23,962 nt of DNA from an uncultured Collinsella sp. (GTDB lineage: Bacteria > Actinomycetota > Coriobacteriia > Coriobacteriales > Coriobacteriaceae). Positions 1 through 8,551 of the stretch are shown here, one piece after another. The stretch spans positions 1-23,962 of the forward strand of contig CABVDH010000024.1 of the NCBI GenBank assembly GCA_902497065.1, written 5' to 3'. Position numbers and translations under genes: made by a program. Numbering within the stretch: position 1 is the first letter of the stretch; the number at the start of each line of letters is the position of its first letter. The notes under the pieces were generated by a model. That model did no database searches, was not told the DNA's origin, and saw nothing but the letters and a program-made list of their open reading frames with translations.

Positions 1-80
1 GGGCCCTTGCGGCGTAGTCGCTATTTGTTCAGTCCAAGTTTCGGGGCGCAGTTCACACGGTAGCGGGGCCCTTTTGTTTT
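1..80 (+). terminator. Possible terminator of a gene left of the window
   Basis: The self-complementary hexamer GGGCCC occurs at 1-6 and again at 66-71, where it is followed by TTTTGTTTT. This could be the closing stem of a terminator for a + strand gene that ends before the window. The loop would be about 60 bases, which is long, and the left arm touches the window edge. No coding sequence is evident in 1-134. The call is weak. Confidence 0.2.
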
Positions 81-134
81 GAGTTTAGATTTTGGGATAG
101 CGAATTCGTCTGCCGAGCCGGCGGCTGCGGCGCC

Positions 135-911
135 CTATTCGCTCAGGGGGCGCAAGGATGCTTCTTCGAAGTGGAAGACGCACAAGCCGCTCTCGGTCTC
201 AATGCATGCGCGGCCGCAATCGTCGACCGTTCTAAATATGCCTCGTGCCAGCTCGTCTCCAGCGGGGGAGCGGGCGATAACGTGCTTCCCGATCCAATTG
301 AGGTGAGCGATATATTCGTCGTGTACGGGCGCGAGCGGTCCGGTGTTTTCTTCCATGGAGTTGAGGCGCTCTGCCCAGGCATCTACAGCGTCTATAACGG
401 CGTGATAGACCTCATCGAGGAGCATGTCGACGGCGGGAACGCTCTCGTTGAGGTCCGAGAGGCCAATTGCCGCCAGGCCGCCATCGGGCACCTCTTGGGG
501 CGTGTAGTTTACGTTGACACCAATGCCGCAGACGGCGAAAGGTTTGCCTTCGTTATCGCGTGCGGCCTCGACCAGAATGCCGCCGAGCTTGCGTCCTCGC
601 GCGACCAGGTCGTTGGGCCATTTGAGGCCAATCTCGTTTGCAAGACCCTGCTTTTCGAGTGCTTCGAGCACCGCTAGGCCGCTGACGGCGGCAAGACCAG
701 AGTACTTTGCGGGATTAACGCATGGACGCAGGACAATCGAAAGCAATAGGTTGCCGGCGGTTGAATCCCACTTGTGGCCGCGCCGGCCGCGTCCTGCCGT
801 TTGCGCGCGGGCGGCAAGTCCTGTGCCGTGCGGCGCACCCTGTTTTCCTGCCTCGAGCAGGTCATCGTTGGTCGATCCGGTTACGTCGACAATCGTTAAT
901 TGGGCATCCAT
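135..911 (-). CDS. birA: Biotin--[acetyl-CoA-carboxylase] ligase, short form without DNA-binding domain
   Basis: A 258-residue class I biotin protein ligase. It activates biotin with ATP and transfers it to the target lysine of AccB, encoded about 5.4 kb away in the divergent operon. Visible motifs are STND near residue 13, the biotin/ATP loop QTAGRGRRG at 37-45, KWPND at 97-101 and KLGGIL from 108. The N-terminal helix-turn-helix of E. coli-type BirA is missing, so this protein should not itself repress transcription. An upstream in-frame ATG at 992 would add 27 residues. ATG 911 is preferred because AAGGAGG lies about nine bases before it and the protein then starts at the catalytic domain. 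The gene shares its upstream region with fabH, which suggests coordinated control (inference). Confidence 0.93.
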   Translation of the reverse strand: MDAQLTIVDVTGSTNDDLLEAGKQGAPHGTGLAARAQTAGRGRRGHKWDSTAGNLLLSIVLRPCVNPAKYSGLAAVSGLAVLEALEKQGLANEIGLKWPNDLVARGRKLGGILVEAARDNEGKPFAVCGIGVNVNYTPQEVPDGGLAAIGLSDLNESVPAVDMLLDEVYHAVIDAVDAWAERLNSMEENTGPLAPVHDEYIAHLNWIGKHVIARSPAGDELARGIFRTVDDCGRACIETESGLCVFHFEEASLRPLSE

Positions 912-1005
912 AGCGGCTGCTACCTCCTTATTGAATAAGTGAATGACGCAATGGTGTCGAGAGATAGACACAATGTGAAGCCTTTGTCGCATTTGGACAA
1001 TTTAA

Positions 1006-1069
1006 TGTTAACACGTCAACAAAGACTGAAATGCGTTATCCTCTCTTGGTCGATGTATACACGTCAACA
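1006..1069. promoter_or_regulatory. Two copies of a 16-bp palindromic site, candidate operator of fab operon and birA
   Basis: TGTTAACACGTCAACA at 1006-1021 is an imperfect palindrome (TGTTnAC, two bases, GTnAACA). A second copy, TGTATACACGTCAACA, lies at 1054-1069, 48 bases on, and matches at 14 of 16 positions. They sit between birA and fabH, the second just before the fabH ribosome-binding site. Placement and symmetry suggest a repressor site for lipid synthesis genes. The sequence does not resemble the FabT or FapR sites I know, and no regulator gene is adjacent. No convincing -35/-10 pair was found here. Confidence 0.45.
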
Positions 1070-1087
1070 ACTCAAAGGAGGTTAGTG

Positions 1088-2047
1088 ATGGGTTTCACGA
1101 TTCTTGGAACAGGCTCGGCGCTTCCTGAACGCAGTGTATCCAATGACGAGCTGTCTGAGTTCCTCGATACCTCGGATGAGTGGATTTTTACCCGCACGGG
1201 TATCAAGAGCCGCCACGTCTGCACCACCGAGTCACTTGACGACCTTGCCGTAGCGGCGAGTGAGCGGGCACTCCAGGTGTCCGGAATCGACGCGAGCCAG
1301 CTGGATCTGATCGTCTGCTCGACGACGACGGGTGACCACCTTGTTCCCGCTGAGGCGTGTGCCGTTGCTGAGCGACTAGGCGCGACGTGCCCTGCCTTCG
1401 ATGTCTCGGCGGCTTGTGCCGGCTTCGTATTTGCGCTCGATGTCGCCGAGGGCTATATCGCCCGCGGTCGCGCCGAGCGCGTGCTTGTCGTTGCTGCCGA
1501 GCAGATGACGCGCGCGCTCGACTGGACCGACCGTGCCACCTGCGTGCTCTTTGGCGATGGGGCAGGCGCCGCAGTGATTGAGGCTGGGGGAGACAGTCCC
1601 CTTGCCGTTGAGCTTTCGACGGCGCCCGACGTCGAGACGTTGCGCGTTCCCGGTCTGGTCGGTACCTCGCTGTTTAAGGCTTCCGCAGATAGCGCGAGCG
1701 TGCTGTCCATGAATGGCCGCCGCGTGTTCAAGTTCGGCGTCAACGCCATCTGCGACACGGTCCATAAGCTTGCGATCGATGCGGGCATTTCGGTCGAAGA
1801 CATCGATCATTTTGTATTCCATCAGGCTAACGAACGAATCCTGAGCCAGGCGGTCAAGCGCCTGGGCGTGCCGGACGAGCGCGTGGTTCGCACGTTGCGC
1901 GAGACCGGCAACATTTCGAGCGCATGCATTCCGCTTGCCCTCGACCGGCTGGCAAACGCCGGTGCACTTCACACAGGCGACACCATCGCCTTGGTTGGAT
2001 TTGGCGCCGGTCTGGATATAGGTGGCTATCTGCTTCGTTGGAAGTAG
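1088..2047 (+). CDS. fabH: Beta-ketoacyl-ACP synthase III
   Basis: A 319-residue condensing enzyme that starts fatty-acid synthesis by joining an acyl-CoA primer to malonyl-ACP. The Cys-His-Asn triad is visible: C110 in SAACAGF, H245 in FHQANERI and N275 in GNISSAC, almost the same numbering as E. coli FabH. The Asn motif reads GNISSAC rather than the common GNTSAAS. ATG 1088 is chosen because AAAGGAGG stands about six bases upstream. An ATG at 1031 would add 19 unrelated residues and has no ribosome-binding site. First gene of the fab operon; the next gene, acpP, starts 52 bases later. Confidence 0.96.
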   Translation: MGFTILGTGSALPERSVSNDELSEFLDTSDEWIFTRTGIKSRHVCTTESLDDLAVAASERALQVSGIDASQLDLIVCSTTTGDHLVPAEACAVAERLGATCPAFDVSAACAGFVFALDVAEGYIARGRAERVLVVAAEQMTRALDWTDRATCVLFGDGAGAAVIEAGGDSPLAVELSTAPDVETLRVPGLVGTSLFKASADSASVLSMNGRRVFKFGVNAICDTVHKLAIDAGISVEDIDHFVFHQANERILSQAVKRLGVPDERVVRTLRETGNISSACIPLALDRLANAGALHTGDTIALVGFGAGLDIGGYLLRWK

Positions 2048-2099
2048 TCGCACATAGGAAATAAAAACGCCCCTAGGGCACAAACAAAGGAGAACTACC

Positions 2100-2336
2100 A
2101 TGGCAGATCAGAAGACCTTCGAGCGCGTTTGCGACGTTATCCGCGAGACCGCCGGCCTTGACGATGTCGAGATGAAGCCCGAGTCCACGCTCGAGGAGAT
2201 TGGTCTCGACAGCCTGGGCACCGTCGAGATCCTCGTTGCCGTCGAGGACGAGTTTGGCATCCAGCTCGATACCGAGGAGAACCCCAAGACGGTCGGCGAG
2301 TTCGCCGATACGGTCGAGGCGGCATTGGAGAAGTAG
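2100..2336 (+). CDS. acpP: Acyl carrier protein
   Basis: A 78-residue acidic protein that carries growing acyl chains on a 4'-phosphopantetheine arm. The attachment serine is S38 in EIGLDSLGTVEI, the classic DSL motif at the start of helix II. Length and charge are typical. A good ribosome-binding site (AAAGGAG) precedes the ATG. It lies between fabH and fabK, with two bases before the fabK ATG. This position points to the fatty-acid ACP rather than a polyketide or D-alanyl carrier protein. Confidence 0.96.
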   Translation: MADQKTFERVCDVIRETAGLDDVEMKPESTLEEIGLDSLGTVEILVAVEDEFGIQLDTEENPKTVGEFADTVEAALEK

Positions 2337-2338
2337 AG

Positions 2339-3283
2339 ATGCTCAAGACTCCTCTCTGCGATCTGCTCGGCATCGAAAAGCCCGTGTTCCAGGGCGGTAT
2401 GGCCTGGATTGCCGATGCCTCGCTGGCGTCCGCAGTGTCCGAGGCGGGTGGCTTAGGCATCATCGCGGCCATGAACGCCGACGCCAACTGGCTTCGCGAC
2501 CAGATTCATGAGCTGCGCGCCAAGACGGATAAGCCCTTTGGCGTCAACGTCATGCTCATGAGCCCGTTTGCCGACGAGGTCGCGCAGGTCGTGATTGACG
2601 AGCGAGTGCCGGTCGTCGTGACGGGCGCCGGCAATCCCGCCAAGTACATGAAGGCGTGGAACGAGGCGGGCATCAAGGTCATCCCGGTCGTTGCCTCGGT
2701 GGCGCTGGCGCGCCTCGTGGCACGTCGTGGAGCCACGGCGGTTGTTGCCGAGGGTACCGAATCGGGCGGCCATATTGGCGAGACCTCGACGATGGCACTG
2801 GTGCCGCAGGTCGTCGATGCGGTTGACATTCCCGTCGTGGCCGCCGGCGGTATTGCCGACGGCCGCGGCGTGGCGGCCGCCTTTATGCTGGGCGCCGAAG
2901 GCGTGCAAGTGGGTACGCGCTTTCTGGTCGCAGACGAGTGCACCGTCTCGGAGCAGTACAAGGAGATGGTCCTGAAGGCCAACGACACTTCAACGCGTGC
3001 GACCGGTCGCTCGACGGGACATCCAGTGCGCGCCCTCAAGAGCCCCTTCACCAACGCCTATGCCAAGAGCGAGGGTTCCGGCGCGAGTGCCGAGGAGCTC
3101 GGTGCTATGGGAACCGGTGCGCTGCGTAAGGCCGCCAAGGACGGCAACTACGAAGAGGGTTCGTTTTTGTGTGGACAGATTGCCGGCATGGTCAACGAGC
3201 GCCAGAGCGCACGCGAAATCGTTGACGACCTGGTCGATGGCGCCGAGCACGTCCTGAAGGGTGCGTGCGCATGGGTGGCGTAG
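2339..3283 (+). CDS. fabK: Enoyl-ACP reductase II (FMN-dependent)
   Basis: A 314-residue TIM-barrel flavoprotein of the FabK/nitronate monooxygenase family. FabK reduces the trans-2-enoyl-ACP double bond in the last step of each elongation cycle using FMN and NAD(P)H. Visible signs are the N-terminal FQGGMAWI, ESGGHIGE with H145 (equivalent to the His144 known from pneumococcal FabK), and the phosphate-binding VVAAGGIADG and GAEGVQVGTRF. Sequence alone cannot fully exclude a nitronate monooxygenase. Its place between acpP and fabD, with no fabI or fabL in the window, makes FabK the clear choice. Enzymes of this type are known to be insensitive to triclosan. It overlaps fabD. Confidence 0.93.
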   Translation: MLKTPLCDLLGIEKPVFQGGMAWIADASLASAVSEAGGLGIIAAMNADANWLRDQIHELRAKTDKPFGVNVMLMSPFADEVAQVVIDERVPVVVTGAGNPAKYMKAWNEAGIKVIPVVASVALARLVARRGATAVVAEGTESGGHIGETSTMALVPQVVDAVDIPVVAAGGIADGRGVAAAFMLGAEGVQVGTRFLVADECTVSEQYKEMVLKANDTSTRATGRSTGHPVRALKSPFTNAYAKSEGSGASAEELGAMGTGALRKAAKDGNYEEGSFLCGQIAGMVNERQSAREIVDDLVDGAEHVLKGACAWVA

Positions 3284-4197
3284 CGTTTTTGTTTGCCGGC
3301 CAGGGTGCCCAGCACCCCGCGATGGGCGTCGACTTGATCGAGACATCGCCGGCGGCCGCCGAGGTGTTCGCCATTGCCGACGAGGTTCGCCCGGGGACCA
3401 GCGAGCAATGCCGGAGTGCCTCCAAGGAGGAGCTCTCGCAGACCGAGAACACGCAGCCGTGCGTGTTCGTTCACGACCTGGCAGCGGCTATTGCCCTGCG
3501 TGAGCGCGGCGTGGTGCCTGCCGCCTGTGCGGGATTCTCGCTGGGCGAGGTCGCCGCGCTCACCTTTGCGGGGGCATTCGATACGCGAGCGGGCTTTGAG
3601 CTCGTGTGCGAGCGCGCGGCATTGATGGCCACGGCGGCCGAGCGTCACCCCGGCGGCATGCGCGCCGTCATCAAACTTGATGCTGCGCAAGTCGAGAACC
3701 TGGCTGCGCAGGCCGGCGAGGACTGCTGGCCGGTCAACTACAACAGTCCCCAGCAGACGGCTGTGGCCGGAGCGCCCGATGCGCTGCAGACCCTCGACGT
3801 CCTAGTAAAAGAGGCTGGCGGCCGCGCCATGAAGGTCGCGGTGTCGGGTGCATTTCATAGCCCCTATATGGCCGAGGCGACCTGTGGCCTTGCCGCATAT
3901 ATTGAGGCCGGTCACGCGCCGTCCCCGTTGCTCATTCCTGTTTTGGCAAACATGACGGCGGCGGCCTATCCGGCGGACCCGCGGACAGCGTCGGATGTCT
4001 TGGCCAACCAGGTGAGCCATGCCGTGCGCTGGGTCGACACCCTGCATGCGCTGCAGGATCAGGGCATCGATACGTTTATTGAGGTCGGCCCTGGCAAAAC
4101 GCTGTCCGGCCTGGTCAAGCGTACGCTGAGCGACGTTCGCGTGTATTCGTGCGAGACGGCCGAGCAGGTCGCAGCTATTGCCGACGAGCTCGCATAG
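3271..4197 (+). CDS. fabD: Malonyl-CoA:ACP transacylase
   Basis: A 308-residue acyltransferase that moves malonyl from CoA to ACP. It has the N-terminal FAGQGAQ, the nucleophile serine near residue 90 in GFSLGE, and the partner histidine near 196 in AFHSPYM. The nucleophile elbow has Phe where GHSLGE is usual, so the first His of that motif is absent; this is a modest variation. A GTG at 3265 would add two residues. ATG 3271 fits better, with GAAGG about ten bases upstream. The start lies inside the end of fabK (13-base overlap), suggesting translational coupling. Confidence 0.94.
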   Translation: MGGVAFLFAGQGAQHPAMGVDLIETSPAAAEVFAIADEVRPGTSEQCRSASKEELSQTENTQPCVFVHDLAAAIALRERGVVPAACAGFSLGEVAALTFAGAFDTRAGFELVCERAALMATAAERHPGGMRAVIKLDAAQVENLAAQAGEDCWPVNYNSPQQTAVAGAPDALQTLDVLVKEAGGRAMKVAVSGAFHSPYMAEATCGLAAYIEAGHAPSPLLIPVLANMTAAAYPADPRTASDVLANQVSHAVRWVDTLHALQDQGIDTFIEVGPGKTLSGLVKRTLSDVRVYSCETAEQVAAIADELA

Positions 4198-4227
4198 TCC
4201 ACAGGGCTGTAACCCGAAAGGAATGAC

Positions 4228-5001
4228 ATGGGCAACTTGAACAACGGCACGCTCGAGCGCAACGGCTCACGTCGCGTGGCACTGGTCACGGGCGGCTCGC
4301 GGGGTATCGGCCGCGCCTGCGCTGTCGGTCTGGCGGAGGACGGCTTTGATATCGCCGTCGTCTATGCCGGCAGCGTCGATGCGGCGCGCGAGACGTGCGA
4401 CGCCTGCGAGGCGGCTGGCGCCACGGCGCGCTCATATCAATGCGACGTGGCCGACCCCGCTGCCGTCAACGCGTGCGTGGAAGCGGTCCTCAACGACTTT
4501 GGCTCCATTTGGGCGCTCGTCAACAACGCTGGCATCACCCGCGATGGCCTGCTCATGCGCATGGGCGATGACGCCTTCGATCGCGTGCTCGATGTCAATC
4601 TTAAAGGAACGTTTAACACGACGCGCGCGCTCACCAAGACCTTTATGCGCCAGCGCGGCGGCTGCGTCGTCAACATGAGCTCGGTCGTGGGCCTGATGGG
4701 CAATGCTGGGCAAGCCAACTACGCTGCCTCCAAGGCGGGCGTGATCGGCCTGACCAAGGCGGTGGCGCGCGAGCTCGCGCCCCGCGGCGTACGAGTGAAC
4801 GCGGTTGCCCCCGGGTTTGTCGAGACGGATATGACGGCAAAGCTCTCGGAGAAGGTGCGTACGGTAACCGAGGAGCAGATTCCCCTTAAGCGTATGGCGC
4901 GCCCCGAGGAGGTGGCCGGCGTAGTGCGCTTTCTGGCGAGTGATGCGGCTGCCTACATTACGGGTGAGGTCGTGCGCGTCGACGGCGGAATGGCGATGTA
5001 G
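4228..5001 (+). CDS. fabG: 3-oxoacyl-ACP reductase
   Basis: A 257-residue short-chain dehydrogenase that reduces 3-ketoacyl-ACP with NADPH. The Rossmann motif TGGSRGIG is at 21-28, NNAG at 99-102, the catalytic serine at 152 (SSVVG), and YAASK with Y165 and K169. The segment GQANYAASKAG is nearly identical to classical FabG. About 14 residues precede the first beta strand, slightly more than in E. coli. The ATG has GAAAGGA six bases upstream, so the start is well supported. It lies 30 bases after fabD. Confidence 0.95.
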   Translation: MGNLNNGTLERNGSRRVALVTGGSRGIGRACAVGLAEDGFDIAVVYAGSVDAARETCDACEAAGATARSYQCDVADPAAVNACVEAVLNDFGSIWALVNNAGITRDGLLMRMGDDAFDRVLDVNLKGTFNTTRALTKTFMRQRGGCVVNMSSVVGLMGNAGQANYAASKAGVIGLTKAVARELAPRGVRVNAVAPGFVETDMTAKLSEKVRTVTEEQIPLKRMARPEEVAGVVRFLASDAAAYITGEVVRVDGGMAM

Positions 5002-5040
5002 AAACCAGGGCCGAAGAACGGCTTGGATGAGGAGACCATG

Positions 5041-6288
5041 ATGGAACAGAGAGTTGCAATCACCGGTATCGGTGCCGTGTCGCCGCTCGGCAACACGGCG
5101 CTTGCCACCTGGGCGGCAATGTGTGCTGGCACGTGCGGCATCGGCCCGATCACGCACTTTGATACCGATGCATTTGCCGTCAAGGTGGCAGCCGAGGTCA
5201 AGGGCTTTGACGGCAACGAGTACTTTGGCAAGCGTGACGCCAAGCATCTCGACCCCTGCGTTCAGTTTGCGATGGCGGCTTCGGACGAAGCCATGCACGA
5301 TGCAGGCTTTGATGTCGAAGGCGCCATCGATCGCGAGCGCCTGGGCGTCTACGTGGGCTCGGGCGTGGGCGGCATGACGACGCTCGTCGACAACGTCCAT
5401 ACGATTGCCGAACGTGGGCCCCGCCGCGCATCGCCCTATATGATCGCGATGATGATCCCCAACATGGCATCGGGCAATATCGCAATCCGCCACAAGGCAA
5501 AGGGCCCGACCCTGCCCGTGGTGACCGCGTGCGCGACCTCGGCCCATGCGGTGGGCGAGGCGTTCCGCGCCATCAAGCACGGCTATGCCGACGCGATCCT
5601 CGCGGGCGGCGCCGAGGCGGCCATTATCCCCGATGCCGTTGCGGGCTTTACGTCCTGCCGCGCATTGACCACCAACCCCGATCCCGCGACGGCCTGCCGT
5701 CCGTTCGATGCAGACCGCGACGGCTTTGTGATGGGCGAGGGCGCCTGCGTGCTCGTGCTCGAGAGCATGGAACATGCGCAGGCGCGCGGTGCGCACATTT
5801 ATGCCGAGGTCGTGGGCTACGGCAACACCGATGATGCCTATCACATCACGAGTCCTGATCCCGAGGCTGCCGGCATTGCCCGCGCGATATCGCTGGCGGT
5901 GACCGAGGGCGACGTCAAGCCTTCCGAGGGTCTCTACATCAATGCCCACGGCACATCGACCAAGCTCAACGATTCGTCCGAGACGGCGGGCATTAAGCGT
6001 GCGCTCGGCGAGGACGCGGCGCGCGCCGCGCACGTCTCGTCGACTAAGTCGATGACCGGCCACATGATCGGTGCCACGGGCGCCATCGAGGTCATGGCCT
6101 GTGCCATGGCGCTCGAGCAGGGCGTGGTGCCTCCGACCATTAACTACCACACGCCCGATCCCGCCTGCGATCTTGACTACACGCCCAATCGCGCGGTTCG
6201 CGCCGACCTTACCTGGGCGCTTTCGACCAACCTGGGCTTTGGCGGACACAACGCCGCCATCGCGCTGCGTAGATATACGAGGAGCTAG
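5041..6288 (+). CDS. fabF: Beta-ketoacyl-ACP synthase II
   Basis: A 415-residue elongating condensing enzyme. The Cys-His-His triad is visible: C164 in VTACATSAHA, then INAHGTST and KSMTGHMIGA. Length and position of the cysteine match E. coli FabF (413 residues, C163). Possible starts are TTG 5023, ATG 5038 and ATG 5041. The last is preferred because GAGGAG at 5029-5034 is six bases away and the protein then begins MEQRVAITGIG as in the family. As the only elongating KAS in the operon it probably serves most chain lengths (inference). No fabA, fabB or fabM is present, so the route to unsaturated acids is not shown here. Confidence 0.95.
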   Translation: MEQRVAITGIGAVSPLGNTALATWAAMCAGTCGIGPITHFDTDAFAVKVAAEVKGFDGNEYFGKRDAKHLDPCVQFAMAASDEAMHDAGFDVEGAIDRERLGVYVGSGVGGMTTLVDNVHTIAERGPRRASPYMIAMMIPNMASGNIAIRHKAKGPTLPVVTACATSAHAVGEAFRAIKHGYADAILAGGAEAAIIPDAVAGFTSCRALTTNPDPATACRPFDADRDGFVMGEGACVLVLESMEHAQARGAHIYAEVVGYGNTDDAYHITSPDPEAAGIARAISLAVTEGDVKPSEGLYINAHGTSTKLNDSSETAGIKRALGEDAARAAHVSSTKSMTGHMIGATGAIEVMACAMALEQGVVPPTINYHTPDPACDLDYTPNRAVRADLTWALSTNLGFGGHNAAIALRRYTRS

Positions 6289-6291
6289 AGC

Positions 6292-6765
6292 ATGGATTCC
6301 AAAAGACTTGCCGAGATAGCCGATGTTATGGAGAACCGCGGCCTCACGCGCGTACGCGTTGAGGAACCCGATGGCACCGCGGTCGAACTCGAGCGCGCGA
6401 GCGCCGCACAGCCGGTTGCCGTGCCCATGCCCATGCCGAGCGCTATGGCCACTCCAGTTGCAGCTCCCACAGTCGCGCCTGCCGCACCGGAGCCCGCCGC
6501 GCAGGCGCCTGCCGCCGCACCGGAGCCCAAGGGCACCGAGGTGACCGCTCCCATGGTCGGCGTGTTCTATGCTGCCCCGGCGCCGGGCGACGAGCCGTTT
6601 GTGCACGTGGGCTCCAAGGTCAAGGCCGGCGAGACCCTCTGCATCATCGAGGCCATGAAGGTTCTCAACGAGGTGACGGCCGAGGCGGATGGCGAGGTGC
6701 TCGAGATCTGCGTGGCCGACGGCGACCTCGTGGAGTTCGGCAGCTGCCTCATGAGGATCGGATAG
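6292..6765 (+). CDS. accB: Biotin carboxyl carrier protein of acetyl-CoA carboxylase
   Basis: A 157-residue protein that shuttles CO2 on biotin between AccC and the carboxyltransferase. The biotinylated lysine is K123 in EAMKVLNEV. An N-terminal helical part (1-35) is followed by an Ala/Pro-rich linker (about 40-80) and the biotinyl domain (82-157), the usual layout. The ATG follows the fabF stop by three bases, and its ribosome-binding site (GAGGAG) lies in the fabF end. It is the expected substrate of BirA encoded at the left of the window. Confidence 0.96.
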   Translation: MDSKRLAEIADVMENRGLTRVRVEEPDGTAVELERASAAQPVAVPMPMPSAMATPVAAPTVAPAAPEPAAQAPAAAPEPKGTEVTAPMVGVFYAAPAPGDEPFVHVGSKVKAGETLCIIEAMKVLNEVTAEADGEVLEICVADGDLVEFGSCLMRIG

Positions 6766-6774
6766 GTGATATCC

Positions 6775-7197
6775 ATGAACAAAGAAGAGCTCAAGAAGCT
6801 GTTACCGCATCGCGAGCCGATGCTTTTGCTCGACGAAGCCGAGCTGGTGGGCGACGAGGCCCACGGCAAGATCATGATTACGGGCGACGAATACTTTTTG
6901 CAGGGGCATTTTCCGGGAAACCCGGTGGTCCCCGGCGTGATCCAGTGCGAGATGCTCGCCCAAAACTGTTGCGTGCTGCTGATGGGCGATGAGGAGGCGC
7001 GCGGCGCGACGCCGTTCTACACGAGTCTGGACAAGGTGCGCTTTAAGCGTCCGGTGCGCCCGGGCGACACGGTTGATCTGGTGTGCACCATCACGCGTGC
7101 GCGCGGGCCGTTCCGCTTTGCGACGGGTACCGCGAGCGTCAACGGTGAGGTTTGCTGCCGCGCCGATATGTCTTTTGCACTCATGCACGAAAGTTAA
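6775..7197 (+). CDS. fabZ: 3-hydroxyacyl-ACP dehydratase
   Basis: A 140-residue hot-dog fold dehydratase that removes water from 3-hydroxyacyl-ACP. Catalytic residues are H45 in GHFPGNPVVPGV and E59 in IQCEMLAQN, as expected for FabZ rather than FabA, which has Asp. A GTG at 6766, directly after the accB stop, would add three residues. Both starts are possible; the ATG gives the more family-like N-terminus, MNKEELKKLLPHREP. Placement between accB and accC is the standard Firmicutes-type order. Confidence 0.95.
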   Translation: MNKEELKKLLPHREPMLLLDEAELVGDEAHGKIMITGDEYFLQGHFPGNPVVPGVIQCEMLAQNCCVLLMGDEEARGATPFYTSLDKVRFKRPVRPGDTVDLVCTITRARGPFRFATGTASVNGEVCCRADMSFALMHES

Positions 7198-7207
7198 GGA
7201 AGGCTTC

Positions 7208-8551
7208 ATGTTCGACAAAGTGCTCATCGCCAACCGCGGCGAAGTCGCGGTCCGTGTTATCCGCGCGTGCCGCGATATGGGCATCAAGACCGTCGCCGTT
7301 TATTCCACGGCCGATGCGGACGCGCTGCACGTGCAGCTTGCCGACGAGGCGTATTGCATCGGCGGTCCGCGTCTTGCCGAGAGCTACCTCAACGACGATG
7401 CTGTGCTCACCTGCGCCGTAAAGTCGGGAGCTAAGGCAATTCATCCCGGCTATGGCTTTTTCTCCGAGAAGGCGAGCTTCGTGCGCGACTGCGACAAGTA
7501 TGGCCTGGCGTTTGTTGGTCCTTCGGCCAAGGTGATCGACAGCATGGGCGACAAGGACGCCGCACGTCGAACGGCTGCCGCGGCGGGCGTGCCCATCGTG
7601 CCGGGCTGCGATTTGCTCAAAAGTCCCGAGGAGGCAACGGCCGAGGCTGAGCGCATTGGCTGCCCCGTGCTCATTAAGGCGCGTGCGGGCGGCGGCGGTC
7701 GCGGTATTCGTAAGGTCGAGCGCGTGGAAGATGCGGCAAAGGCCTTTATTGAAGCACGCGCCGAGGGCGAGGCCGTTTTTGGCGACGGCGAGTGCTACAT
7801 GGAGAAGTTCGTCGCGCCGGCGCATCACGTTGAGGTACAGATTATGGCCGATAAGCAGGGCCATGTGTTTTCGCTCGGCGAGCGCGAGTGCTCGGTGCAG
7901 CGTCGCAACCAAAAGCTGATCGAGGAGAGCCCCGCGCCGTGCCTCGACGGACGCGATGATATTCGCGCGCGCATGCACAAGGCCGCGCGCGACCTGGCTC
8001 GTGCCGTTGGCTATGAGGGCGCCGGTACCATTGAGTTCCTGTATTCGGACGACGGCAATTTCTACTTTATGGAAATGAACACGCGCTTGCAGGTGGAGCA
8101 TCCGGTTACGGAGTTTGTGACCGATACCGACCTGGTCAAGTGGCAGCTGCGCGTGGCAGCCGGCCAGCCTCTGCCCTTTGAGCAAGAGGACATGCCGGTC
8201 CACAACCACGCCATGGAGTGCCGCATCAATGCCGAAACGCCAGACTTTCTGCCGTCATGCGGAACGGTCACCGCGTTGCGTGTGCCGGGCGGTCCGCGCG
8301 TGCGCTGGGATTCCGCCATGTTTACCGGTGCGAGAGTTCCGCCGTACTACGACTCCATGCTCGGCAAGCTCATCGTGTGTGCGCCCACGCGTGACGGTGC
8401 CATTCGCAAGATGCGCTCGGCCTTGGGCGAGCTCGTGATTGAGGGCGTGAGCGAAAACAGCGAGCTTCAGCTCGACGTGCTGGCAAACGACGAGTTCTTG
8501 TCGGGCATGTATCACACCGATCTGATGGGGCATCTCTATGCTGATGAATAG
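7208..8551 (+). CDS. accC: Biotin carboxylase subunit of acetyl-CoA carboxylase
   Basis: A 447-residue ATP-grasp enzyme that carboxylates the biotin on AccB using ATP and bicarbonate. It begins MFDKVLIANRGEVAVRVIRA, has the glycine-rich ATP loop GGGGRG at 161-166, and the metal/biotin motif EMNTRLQVEHPVTE near 286-299. Length is almost equal to E. coli AccC (449). The frame stays open upstream to 6989, but that stretch is the fabZ region in another frame. ATG 7208 is preceded by AAGGAAGG. Its end overlaps accDA by 14 bases. Confidence 0.96.
   Translation: MFDKVLIANRGEVAVRVIRACRDMGIKTVAVYSTADADALHVQLADEAYCIGGPRLAESYLNDDAVLTCAVKSGAKAIHPGYGFFSEKASFVRDCDKYGLAFVGPSAKVIDSMGDKDAARRTAAAAGVPIVPGCDLLKSPEEATAEAERIGCPVLIKARAGGGGRGIRKVERVEDAAKAFIEARAEGEAVFGDGECYMEKFVAPAHHVEVQIMADKQGHVFSLGERECSVQRRNQKLIEESPAPCLDGRDDIRARMHKAARDLARAVGYEGAGTIEFLYSDDGNFYFMEMNTRLQVEHPVTEFVTDTDLVKWQLRVAAGQPLPFEQEDMPVHNHAMECRINAETPDFLPSCGTVTALRVPGGPRVRWDSAMFTGARVPPYYDSMLGKLIVCAPTRDGAIRKMRSALGELVIEGVSENSELQLDVLANDEFLSGMYHTDLMGHLYADE

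Noticed and set aside
4432..6606. 724-codon open frame on the - strand opposite fabG, fabF and accB
   Set aside because: It lies entirely opposite three well-supported genes, its product is a His/Arg/Gly-rich low-complexity string with no recognisable domain, and such shadows are common in high-GC DNA.
6989..7207. N-terminal extension of biotin carboxylase
   Set aside because: It overlaps fabZ in another frame, is Arg-rich without homology, and ATG 7208 has a proper ribosome site and family-like N-terminus.
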